Below are positions 25,313 to 32,927 of a stretch of DNA of 55,424 bases, piece by piece. This DNA is from Holophagaceae bacterium (GTDB lineage Bacteria; Acidobacteriota; Holophagae; Holophagales; Holophagaceae). Both the position numbers and the translations under genes were made by a program. Location of the stretch: contig PLUC01000081.1 of assembly GCA_003165415.1 (NCBI GenBank), positions 1 through 55,424 on the forward strand, written 5' to 3'. The first letter of the stretch is position 1, and the number at the start of each line of letters is the position of its first letter. The notes under the pieces are model-generated. The model had not been told where the DNA came from, ran no database searches, and was given only the letters and a program-made list of their open reading frames with translations.

Positions 25313-26401
25313 TTAGGGAGCCTGATTCTCACCCTCGGCGCGGACCTTGGCGGCGCATTCCGGGCAGACCCCGTGGGAGAAGACGATCCCGGCGTTGGTT
25401 GCCAGGTAGCCTTCCAGCTGGTCCCAGTAGCCCTGGTCGTTGCGGATCTTCTTGCACCAGGCGCAGATGGGCAGCAGGTTGGACAGCTTCCTGACCTCGG
25501 CGAGCACCGCCTGGAGCTCCCCGAGCATGCGCTCCCGCTCGCGGGTGGCGTGGATCCGTTCGGTCTGGTCGTCCAGGGTCACCAGGATGCCCGCGAAGGG
25601 GCCGGGCTGGTCCAGCATCCGGGACAGGACGACCCGGAAGTGCCTGACCATGCCGTCCCCGTCGGCGACCCAGTCCAGGGCGGCGTGTTCCACCTGGCTT
25701 TCCTGGAAGGACTGGAGCTCCTTGAAGAAGTCGGGGAAGACCGCGGTCAGGAAGGAGGCTTCAGGCTCCGGCCCGGCCCCGAAGTACCAGGCTCCAGGCG
25801 CTCCCCAACCCAGGAACAGCCGGTGGGCGGCATGGTTCAGGTTGCGCACCGAGAGGTCGGGATTGAACAGGAGCACCGGCGTGGGGATGCTCTCGAAGAT
25901 GGCCAGGTAGCGGTCCCGCTCCGTCACCAGTTCCAGGTTCCGGTCATGCAGGTCCTGGACGTTCCCGGCTTCCGCTTCGTGGACCCAGGCCAGGCAGAAC
26001 GCGGTTTCGAGACGGTCGAAGAACTTCGTGATCTTCCGCACCGCCTCGTCCCGCTCGGCTCCGTCCTGGATCGCTTCGTGGACCAGCTCCAGGTAGGAGG
26101 GGCGGTAGAGTTCCAGCAGCCCCAGGAACATTTCCAGGCTGACGCCCCTTTCCCGGTGGCGCCTGGCCTCTTCCCGGCCGAACGCCACCACCGGGTCGCC
26201 CGGGTCGCAGCGGTCGCCTTCAGGCTCCAGGAAGGACCCGGCCTCCGCCGCCTTCAGGAAGGTGCGGGTCAACCCCTGGAACGAGCGGTTCCAGACTTCC
26301 TCCACCGCCGCGAGGTAGCGGTCCTGCCCCTTGGCGCGCTTCCGGATGGAGGCCAGCAGGCGCTTTTCGCTGTTCTGGAGAATGGAAAAAAAATCGGTCA
26401 T
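25313..26401 (-). CDS. PAS-domain signalling protein with C-terminal Cys/His cluster
   Basis: The 362-residue product has an all-helical N-terminal part (about 1-145) resembling RsbR-type or globin-like sensor regions, a PAS domain (about 162-285, RYLAIFESIPTPVLLFNPD), a short coiled coil (285-308), and a C-terminal module. This module has LPICAWCKKIR (Cys313, Cys316) and FSHGVCPEC (His343, Cys346, Cys349), likely a metal site. There is no kinase, GGDEF or DNA-binding domain. The start at 26401 is chosen over 26458 because a minus-strand TATACT (26438-26443) lies between them, but either is possible. The module is frequent at the end of PAS and receiver proteins, and its function is unknown to me. 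Confidence 0.75.
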   Translation of the reverse strand: MTDFFSILQNSEKRLLASIRKRAKGQDRYLAAVEEVWNRSFQGLTRTFLKAAEAGSFLEPEGDRCDPGDPVVAFGREEARRHRERGVSLEMFLGLLELYRPSYLELVHEAIQDGAERDEAVRKITKFFDRLETAFCLAWVHEAEAGNVQDLHDRNLELVTERDRYLAIFESIPTPVLLFNPDLSVRNLNHAAHRLFLGWGAPGAWYFGAGPEPEASFLTAVFPDFFKELQSFQESQVEHAALDWVADGDGMVRHFRVVLSRMLDQPGPFAGILVTLDDQTERIHATRERERMLGELQAVLAEVRKLSNLLPICAWCKKIRNDQGYWDQLEGYLATNAGIVFSHGVCPECAAKVRAEGENQAP

Positions 26402-26548
26402 GAAAACCTGGGTAGGAAAAAATGCTAAGATCCTTGGGAAAGTATAACTGATGTTCATGGCGCCGGCCTATTTCACCTCAAACCAATCATTTCGTTCTGG
26501 CGGCAAAGTGGCCATCCTGCTTCAGGACATTCTCTTTCTGGAGCCCTC

Positions 26549-27268
26549 ATGCGCCTGCGCACCTCCCTCCCCCTTGGCACCCTTCTGCTGGCCCTGACCG
26601 GCTGCGCCGGCCAGCAGACGCCCACCGCCGCTCCGGTGCCCTTCACCGTGACCCGGAACGCCCCGGCCTGGGTCGACAACGAAGAGATCCCCGACGGGCT
26701 CGGCGCCGTGGGCATCGCCCAGGCCAACGTCATGGGGGACCGGGGCCTGCAGCGCACCGTGGCCCTGGCCGACGCCCGGGCCAAGCTGGCCGGCAAGCTG
26801 AAGGTCCGGGTGCAGAACATGTTCAGCCAGCTCAACCAGCAGGTGACCACCGCCGCCGGGACGGTGCAGAAGCCCATCAGGAGCGAGGTGATGAACCGGG
26901 TCGTGGAGAACGTCAGCCGGCAGCTGGTGAACCAGGAACTGGCGGGCACCAACACCCGCGCCACCTGGACCGACCCCGACACCGGCGACATCTACCTGTT
27001 CGTGGTCCTGACCCGGGACTCCATGGACCGCGCCCTGGCCGCCGCCGCCCAGTCCCAGATCAAGAGGGAGATCGCCCAGGGCGAGAAGTCCCTGGACCAT
27101 GCCCTGGACAAGCTGGATGCCGCCATCGCCGCCAGCGACACTGCGCCGATCCCCAAGAGCGGCAACGCGCTCCCGGACAAGGGCCCCGCCGCTCCCGCCG
27201 CCGCCGGCAGTCCCGCCGTCCCCGCCACCGAGAAGAGCATCAACGCCGACCTGGACAAGCTTAATTAG
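26549..27268 (+). CDS. LPP20-family lipoprotein
   Basis: The 239-residue product has a lipoprotein signal with lipobox LTGC (Cys19). The middle (about 35-165), with PAWVDNE, GIAQAN, RTVALADARAKLAGKLKVRV and a later YLFVVLTRD segment, matches the LPP20 family of outer-membrane-associated lipoproteins. The C-terminus is low-complexity, rich in Pro and Ala. Its role is not established; the family is linked to the cell envelope. The stop overlaps the end of the convergent receiver gene by 8 bp. Confidence 0.8.
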   Translation: MRLRTSLPLGTLLLALTGCAGQQTPTAAPVPFTVTRNAPAWVDNEEIPDGLGAVGIAQANVMGDRGLQRTVALADARAKLAGKLKVRVQNMFSQLNQQVTTAAGTVQKPIRSEVMNRVVENVSRQLVNQELAGTNTRATWTDPDTGDIYLFVVLTRDSMDRALAAAAQSQIKREIAQGEKSLDHALDKLDAAIAASDTAPIPKSGNALPDKGPAAPAAAGSPAVPATEKSINADLDKLN

Positions 27269-27617
27269 ACATTCGCGCCAGCTTCAACGAGATCTCTTCC
27301 AAGGTGAAGGGTTTCGAGATGACGGCCACCCGGGGCTGCTTGAAGCAGTCCCAGGCTTCGATGTCCGGCTGCCCCGAGGAGATGAGGATCGGCATGTGCG
27401 GATGCTGGTCGCGGATCCGGCCCAAGGTCTGGGTCCCGGTCAGGCCGGGCATGTTCTGGTCCAGGATGATGAGGTCCGGCAGTTCGCCTGAACCGAGGCT
27501 TTCGATGGCCTCCTCGCCCCCGGCATAGGTCTTCACCTGCCGCACGCCGGCCTTCTTGAGCATCCGGGTCATGAGGAACCTCACGTCGGCATCGTCGTCC
27601 ACCAGCAGCACCGTCAT
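27261..27617 (-). CDS. response regulator receiver domain, detached from the upstream kinase
   Basis: The 118-residue receiver starts MTVLLVDDDADVRF with acidic residues 7-9, phospho-acceptor Asp53 in LIILDQNMPG, and the conserved Lys in VISKPF. Its frame differs by one step from that of the kinase just upstream, and about 15 codons of Pro-rich linker lie in the same frame before this ATG. It looks like the receiver of a former hybrid kinase. Whether it is translated on its own is unclear; the start has no strong ribosome site. Confidence 0.7.
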   Translation of the reverse strand: MTVLLVDDDADVRFLMTRMLKKAGVRQVKTYAGGEEAIESLGSGELPDLIILDQNMPGLTGTQTLGRIRDQHPHMPILISSGQPDIEAWDCFKQPRVAVISKPFTLEEISLKLARMSN

Positions 27618-28584
27618 GGACCGCAGGGAGGGCGCGGGGGAGCCGGGGACGCCGGCCTGGGCCGGGGGCGAACGCTTCCACCGCCTGGATGCGGTTCCTG
27701 GAGGTGCTGTCCATGAGCGCGGCAACCTCCTTGACCAGCCCGTGCAACTCGAAGGGAGCCTGGCTGGAGAGGGTGGGCTGGGCGAAGTGGATCAGGGACT
27801 TCACCACGTCCCTCCCGCGCAGGCAGGCCTTGCCGATGCTCTGGTAGGCCTCCCGGTCCGGGGGGCTGGTCACGATCTGCTCGCGCAGGGAGGCGGTGCC
27901 CATGATGATGGCCAGGGCGTTGTTGATATTGTGGGCGACCCCCGCCACCAGGACCCCGAGCGCTTCGAGCTTCTGGGCCTGGACCGCCCGCTCCTCGAAC
28001 TTGCGCCGCTCCTCCTCCGCCCGCTTGCGCTCGCTGATTTCGCGCAGGAGGCTCGCGTTGCTGCCCTCCAGTTCCTCGGTGCGCCGGGCGACGAGGCCTT
28101 CGAGGTTCTGCTGGTAGTCCCGGAGCTCCCGCTCCGTCTCCACCCGGGCCACCACGTTGCCGAACAGGCCCCCCAGGGCCAGCAGGATCTCCAGATCCTC
28201 CTTGGCGTAGGGCTCGGCTCCGGCCTGCCCGACGATGGCCAGGGCGGCGGTGCGGCGGTCCCGGGGGAGCGGCAGGAAGGCCAGCGCAAAGGGCGGCTCG
28301 GCCAGCGTCTGGGAACCCAGGAAGCCGGTCTCCAGCACCGCCCGGGCCTCGTCCCGGGCCTGGGCCAGGATTCCCGCGGCCGGGATCCCCGGGGTGAAGG
28401 CGTGGACCAGTCGCGGTTCGCCGTCCTGGCCGGCCCGGACGATCAGCACCAGATCGCACCTGAAGAAGTCCTTCAGGGCCTGGGCCAGCTCGGCCCAGGG
28501 GTCCTGCTGGGGGGAAAGGTTGCTCAGATACTGGGCGGCGTGCAGCACGGCCGCCAGGCGCTCGGGGGAGGTGGGCATGGTCAT
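27618..28584 (-). pseudogene. GAF sensor histidine kinase lacking its ATPase domain (deletion and frameshift)
   Basis: The frame starting at 28584 encodes a GAF domain (about 10-150), a coiled coil (150-208) and a dimerisation/phospho-acceptor region with His218 in GVAHNINNALAII, continuing to about residue 305 (STSRNRIQAVEAF). The HATPase_c domain that should follow is missing. Sequence passes directly into a receiver coded in another frame, and the kinase frame runs on as nonsense to a stop at 27265-27267. An internal deletion near 27650-27670 explains both the loss and the frame change. The start overlaps the RACo stop by 4 bp, so the gene belongs to the corrinoid operon. Without an ATPase it cannot autophosphorylate. 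Confidence 0.72.
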
Positions 28585-30146
28585 TGGTTTTCCATGGGTG
28601 CCAGGAACAGGTTGCGCACGTAAAGGTCCTCGAACTCAGGGCAGGTCGCCATGTTGATGACCCGGGCCCGGGCGCGCAGGGGATCCGCCGCGTGGGCGCC
28701 TTCGGGCGCGGTGAGCATCGCTTCGCACCCGGCCAGGGCGAGGTTGATGTGGGCCTCCGCCCGTTCCGCAGGCACGCCGGGGAGCAGACCGATGGCCTGG
28801 GCGTTGGCGATGTCCAGGCCCCGGCCGAACAGGCCCGTGGTGACCACGCGCCCCAGATCCCTGCTCCGGATCCCGGCTTGGCCCATGAGGATCTGGACGC
28901 CCGCGCCGATGGCGGCCTTGGCCCGCTGGAAGATGTCGATATCGCGCTTGGCCAGGCTGATCCCGCGCTCCGCGCCGCCCAGGGAGGGCGGGCCGGCGCC
29001 GTCCCGGAGGCGGAAATTGCCGATGCGGGTGAGCATCCCGCTCTGCACCAGACAGGCGATCCAGTCCACCAGCCCGGTGCCGCAGACCCCCCTGGGCGCC
29101 ACCCCGCCGATGACGTCGAAGCTGAACGGGGACCCGGGCCGCACCCGGGCGATGGCGCCGTCGTCCGCGGGGACGCCGCAGCTGAGCCCGCACGCTTCGA
29201 AGGCCGGCCCGCCCGCGGCGCTGGTCACCCACAGGGCGGCGCCGTCCCAGAGGGCGATCTCGGTGTTGGTCCCGAAGTCCACCAGCAGGGTCGGGCCATG
29301 TCCCTGCGCCAGCCCGGCGGCGAGGGCCGCGGCCAGGAGATCCGAGCCCACGAAGCCGCCCAGGGGCGGCACCAGCGTCACCGCCGCCTGGCGATGGTCG
29401 AACAGTTCCCAGCGGAGCCGCTCTTCGGGCGGCCAGGGCGTGGGGCAGGCCCAGGCGCCGGGGTCCAGGAGCGCCCCGCCCGAGCCCCGCAGCAGGGCCA
29501 GCATCGCCGTGTTGCCCACGGCCATCACCGCGCACGAAGCGTCGGGCCCGGCCTCGGCGGCGGCCACCTGGAGCGCCACCGCCACCGCGTGCTCGATGGT
29601 GCCGGCCAGCTGCCGGGCCGCGGCGGGGTCGGCGGCCGCCTGCAGCCGCGCGATGATGTCGGAACCGAAGCAGGCCTGCGGGTTGGACCCGCGCAGGGCC
29701 GCGCGCCGCCGGGACCGGGGGTCCCACACGGTGAGGTTGAGGTTGGTGGTGCCGATGTCCAGGGCGACCAGGATGGCCGCGGCACCGGCCGGCGCGGGGG
29801 CGCGGCGCCCCGGGCCGTCCAGGAGCCCGGCCGGGATGCCGCTCCATTGGGTGCGGGGCGCGAGGTTCTCAACCTCCAGCGCCACCTCGCCCAGGGCGGT
29901 CGTCTGGCAGGCGAGCCGCACCCCGGCGTCGAGCAGGGCCGGCCCGAGGTTGAGCCGTTCCTGCTCGGTGGGGGCCGAGACCGGCCCGGACAGGATGCGC
30001 ACCCGGCACAATCCGCAGGAGCCGTTGCCGTTGCACCCGGTGCGCAGCCTCAGCTCCGTGGGCGCGAGGGCGTCCAGAAGGGTCGCGCCCGGCCGGGCCC
30101 GCGCCGAAGCCGTCCGGTCCTGGTACCGGGCCCGCAGCAGGGTCAT
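28581..30146 (-). CDS. ATP-dependent reductive activator of corrinoid proteins (RACo-like)
   Basis: The 521-residue product starts with a [2Fe-2S] ferredoxin domain (Cys38, Cys44, Cys47, Cys80 in the CX5CX2C pattern). After a linker comes an ASKHA-type ATPase domain (from about 122, ILVALDIGTTNLN; later VDFGTNTEI, AAGGPAFE and GVCGTGLVD). This is the RACo layout: it reduces inactive Co(II) corrinoid proteins to Co(I) at the cost of ATP. It follows the methyltransferase with a 4-bp overlap and serves the corrinoid protein two genes upstream. The start ATG 30146 is the family-consistent one. Confidence 0.92.
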   Translation of the reverse strand: MTLLRARYQDRTASARARPGATLLDALAPTELRLRTGCNGNGSCGLCRVRILSGPVSAPTEQERLNLGPALLDAGVRLACQTTALGEVALEVENLAPRTQWSGIPAGLLDGPGRRAPAPAGAAAILVALDIGTTNLNLTVWDPRSRRRAALRGSNPQACFGSDIIARLQAAADPAAARQLAGTIEHAVAVALQVAAAEAGPDASCAVMAVGNTAMLALLRGSGGALLDPGAWACPTPWPPEERLRWELFDHRQAAVTLVPPLGGFVGSDLLAAALAAGLAQGHGPTLLVDFGTNTEIALWDGAALWVTSAAGGPAFEACGLSCGVPADDGAIARVRPGSPFSFDVIGGVAPRGVCGTGLVDWIACLVQSGMLTRIGNFRLRDGAGPPSLGGAERGISLAKRDIDIFQRAKAAIGAGVQILMGQAGIRSRDLGRVVTTGLFGRGLDIANAQAIGLLPGVPAERAEAHINLALAGCEAMLTAPEGAHAADPLRARARVINMATCPEFEDLYVRNLFLAPMENQ

Positions 30147-31159
30147 GGCCGGCCCTGGTCCCGGACCGCCGCCGAAAGGGCCCGGACGCAGTCCAGGCGG
30201 GCCTCCAGCGGGATCTCGCAGCCCGACGAGAGGATGAAGCCCCCCGGGCGGGCCACGTCCAGGACCCGGGCGCAGGCCTGGGCGATCACCCGCGGCTCGG
30301 AATCCACGAACGCCAGCGGACGGATGTTGCCCTCCAGGCACAGCCCCGGCACCGCGGCCCGGGCGCGCCCGGGGTCGACGCAGTAGTCGAGGTTGGCGAT
30401 GTCGACCCCGCAGGCCGGGTAGAGCGGGAGGATCGGTTCCACCGGCCCGGCGATGTGCAGCCAGGCGGCGAGGGCGCCCATGCCCTTGAGGCCCGCGCAC
30501 AGCCGCCGGAGCCGCGGCGCCAGCAGCTCGCGGAAGAACCCGGGCGGCACCACCGCCGGCGAGGCCGAAGGGTCGAACACCACGCAGAGGTGGGCTCCGG
30601 CCTCCAGCTGGGCGCCCCCGAAGCTCAGGGCCAGGTCCACGGCGAAATCCAGCATGCGCTCGAAGGCCTGGGGCTCGTCCACCGAGGCGAACAGGGCCTT
30701 CTCGGCGCCCAGGAGCTGGCAGGCCAGGGTCATGGGACCGAGCACGCAGCCCGCCACCAGCGTCCGGTCCCTCACCTCCCGCCGGAGCAGCCGGGCCGCC
30801 TCCAGGGCCACCGGCATGCGGCCCGCGCGCCGGGGGTCCGGGATCCGGAGCTCGCTGAGGTCGGAGGGCCGTTCCAGGATGAACTGCGCCACCGTCGGGT
30901 AGCCCTCCTTGCGGTACTGCAGGCTGGAGCCCAGCGCTTCGGTCTCGACGTTGACGTCCAGCAGCGCGAACACCGCGTCGGAGCCATAGTCCTCCCGGGC
31001 GGCCAGCTGGCACCGGGCCAGTTCGGCCGGGTCAGTGAGGTAGCGTTCCAGGGGCACGCCCCTGGCCACGGCGGCGTGGCCGAAGACCTGCGGAATCACC
31101 GGCACCTGGTCCGGGACCTGGAACCGCACGGTCGCGAGGATGCGCTCCAGCCCGTTCAC
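30143..31159 (-). CDS. UroD-family corrinoid methyltransferase (MtaA/MtbA-like)
   Basis: The 338-residue product is of the uroporphyrinogen decarboxylase superfamily, in the branch that moves methyl groups on or off corrinoid proteins. Features are the N-terminal RILATVRFQVPDQVPVIP, GPMTLACQLLG, and C-terminal LEGNIRPL and SSGCEIPLEA. In methyltransferases of this branch zinc is held by HxC and a distal Cys. Here the distal Cys is present (SSGCEIP), but the HxC site reads HIAG, with Ala in place of Cys. The start is GTG 31159, overlapping the corrinoid gene stop by 4 bp. Acceptor and donor are unknown. Confidence 0.84.
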   Translation of the reverse strand: MNGLERILATVRFQVPDQVPVIPQVFGHAAVARGVPLERYLTDPAELARCQLAAREDYGSDAVFALLDVNVETEALGSSLQYRKEGYPTVAQFILERPSDLSELRIPDPRRAGRMPVALEAARLLRREVRDRTLVAGCVLGPMTLACQLLGAEKALFASVDEPQAFERMLDFAVDLALSFGGAQLEAGAHLCVVFDPSASPAVVPPGFFRELLAPRLRRLCAGLKGMGALAAWLHIAGPVEPILPLYPACGVDIANLDYCVDPGRARAAVPGLCLEGNIRPLAFVDSEPRVIAQACARVLDVARPGGFILSSGCEIPLEARLDCVRALSAAVRDQGRP

Positions 31160-31839
31160 GGGCGGCCCTCCTTGGCCGCTTCCAGATAGCGGGCGCAATC
31201 GAAGGCATCGCTGGCCACATGGTCGACGTTCAGCGCCTCCGCGGTGCACTGCTTGAGGGCGGCGCCGCCGGCCACCAGCCTGACCGCCGCCAGGCCGCTT
31301 TCCCGCAGCCTGGGGCGGAGCTGGCGGACCAGGGGCACCACCGGGCTGATGAGGCCGCTGACCAGGAGGGCGAAGGCCTCCTCCCGGGCCACCGCCTTGA
31401 CCATCACCGCCACCGGACAGTCCTTGCCGCAGTCCACCACCCGGAACCCCTTGGCGCTGAGCACCATCCTGGTGATGTTCTTGCCCAGGTCGTGGACGTC
31501 CCCCTCCGGCGTGGCGATGACCACGGTGCCCTTGGTGGATGGGGCGGTGCCCTCGGGAAAGGTGTCCCGGGCCACGGCCATGGCCGCGCGGCCGGTGAGC
31601 ATGATCTCCAGCAGGTTGAACTGCTCGGACGTGCATTTGTTGCTCATCAGCTCCATGGCCGCTTCCAGCGCCTCCACCACCCGGATCGGTCCGGCTTCCG
31701 TGGCGGTCCGCAGCCGGCGCGCCGCCACCATGGCAGCTCCCGAGTCCCCGTCCATGAGCAGCGCGACCAGCCTGGGGTGATCGGCCTCGATCCCGGCTGG
31801 TTCCGGCTCAGGATTCCCTGTGGGCGACGGGGAGTTCAT
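31156..31839 (-). CDS. cobalamin-binding corrinoid protein (MtaC/MtvC-type)
   Basis: The 227-residue product has an N-terminal helical cap (about 20-98) and a Rossmann-like B12 domain with the base-off motif DVHDLG (Asp114, His116, Gly119) in KGTVVIATPEGDVHDLGKN. The later GLISPVV and VAGGAA segments complete the cofactor cleft. It carries the methyl group between two methyltransferases. The start at 31839 is preceded by a GAGG site. It is first in an operon with the UroD-type methyltransferase and RACo. The substrate-specific methyltransferase I is absent. Confidence 0.93.
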   Translation of the reverse strand: MNSPSPTGNPEPEPAGIEADHPRLVALLMDGDSGAAMVAARRLRTATEAGPIRVVEALEAAMELMSNKCTSEQFNLLEIMLTGRAAMAVARDTFPEGTAPSTKGTVVIATPEGDVHDLGKNITRMVLSAKGFRVVDCGKDCPVAVMVKAVAREEAFALLVSGLISPVVPLVRQLRPRLRESGLAAVRLVAGGAALKQCTAEALNVDHVASDAFDCARYLEAAKEGRP

Positions 31840-32139
31840 CGGGAAGCCTCGACGGAGAAGGCTGCAGTTGGTGTTGTATAAGTTTGAAATTCTCAACGCA
31901 TTATATAGCGCAAGCCGCCCGCAGGCCAGCCACGGGTGCGGAATGTTGGCCGCCGGGATCCGGTTCCTTGACAAAAGGTCGCGGGACGGGACCGCCCGCC
32001 CCTTGGCCCTATCGGCCGGCTTTCCGCCCCCGGGTCGAGGCTCCGGAAGGGTGATCCCGGGGTCGGCGGTATGATAAAGGGTCCGGCGAACCCGCATGGG
32101 ACATCGTTGTACTTGGAAAAAACAGGAAAGGACTTGAGC
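31840..32139. promoter_or_regulatory. control region between the corrinoid operon and the small membrane protein genes
   Basis: This 300-bp divergent gap has no gene. Near the corrinoid gene it is AT-rich, with a perfect minus-strand -10 TATAAT (31900-31905) but no good -35, which fits an activated promoter. A TTGACA occurs on plus at 31968-31973 without a matching -10. Confidence 0.45.
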
Positions 32140-32349
32140 ATGAATCAAAACAGCAGCACCTTCCCCAACGCGATCTTGATGACCCTGCTCGGAGCCGCCG
32201 CCCTGGGCGGTGTCGCCCTGGCCTTCACCGCCAGGAAGACCGGGAAGGGATGGCGGGAAAGCCTCCTGGCGTTGGCCAGCCGGTTCAATCCCAAGGCCGG
32301 GAGGCCGGATTCGGGGGACGACGAGGGTATAGAGGTGGCCTTCATCTGA
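32140..32349 (+). CDS. small single-helix membrane protein, unknown
   Basis: The 69-residue product starts at ATG 32140 after an AGGAAAGG site and has one membrane helix (about 11-30) followed by a basic segment (TARKTGKGWRE) and an acidic C-terminus. No family is recognised; it recalls short YtxH-like envelope proteins only in layout. It is followed 65 bp later by a similar small gene. Confidence 0.62.
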   Translation: MNQNSSTFPNAILMTLLGAAALGGVALAFTARKTGKGWRESLLALASRFNPKAGRPDSGDDEGIEVAFI

Positions 32350-32414
32350 TCCAGGTTCTCCCATCCGAGGCAGCTCGCGGCCTGAAACGCTCCATCACCC
32401 AAAGGATCCCCGCC

Positions 32415-32738
32415 ATGACCCGAGAGACCTCTTCCCGGAACACCGCCTTCTTCGCCGGAGTCGCCGTGGGCGCTCTGGCCGTCGCGTCCACCACCTCCAA
32501 GGGCCAGGTGGCGCTTGCGGACCTGGCGGCCCTGGGCCGCCGCCTGAAGGGCAAGGCCGGGCTCCTGGCCGAGCGGGGCGCCCGCGCCTGGGAGGTTCTC
32601 AGGTCGGACCCCGCGGACCCGCATCCGGCCAGCGGCGAGGATCTGCGGGGCAAGGCCGCCGGCGTCTGGCAGGACACCCGGGACCGCGCCGGAATCCTCG
32701 GGGCGGCGGAGACGCTCGACCCGCTTCCACCAGGTTGA
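32415..32738 (+). CDS. small membrane-anchored protein, unknown
   Basis: The 107-residue product has a weak N-terminal membrane helix (about 10-27, AFFAGVAVGALAVAS), then a basic amphipathic region and a charged C-terminal half. No family is recognised. It resembles YtxH-type stress-related proteins in size and layout, which is only a guess. A clear terminator follows at 32772. Confidence 0.58.
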   Translation: MTRETSSRNTAFFAGVAVGALAVASTTSKGQVALADLAALGRRLKGKAGLLAERGARAWEVLRSDPADPHPASGEDLRGKAAGVWQDTRDRAGILGAAETLDPLPPG

Positions 32739-32771
32739 ATAAGCAGTAAGTCATTTTGATTCAGGAGCGCG

Positions 32772-32796
32772 ACCCCCAAGTCCTGGGGGTTTTTTG
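32772..32796 (+). terminator. rho-independent terminator after the small membrane protein genes
   Basis: ACCCCC (32772-32777) pairs with GGGGGT (32785-32790) across a 7-base loop and is followed by a run of T. It separates the small genes from the glycogen/trehalose operon. Confidence 0.85.
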
Positions 32797-32927
32797 TAAG
32801 TTACACATTTTAGGCATCCTATCCGTTGGGCGCAGAAGTTGCTTCAGGTTTTCCGGGGATCCTGGGCGGTCTCAGCTACTAAGCCCGGCATTCCCGTGAC
32901 ATCTGCCCACTGGAAAAAGGATGCCGA

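Noticed and set aside
24888..25317. Integron attC site or cassette boundary
   Set aside because: The ends resemble the attC core boxes, but the spacing (about 430 bp), the two separate hairpins and the absence of an integrase or cassette series do not fit.
25114..25494. A 126-codon plus-strand frame in the repeat region
   Set aside because: It crosses the inverted repeat and the 3' end of the PAS gene, has no ribosome site and gives an Arg/Ser-rich product without features.
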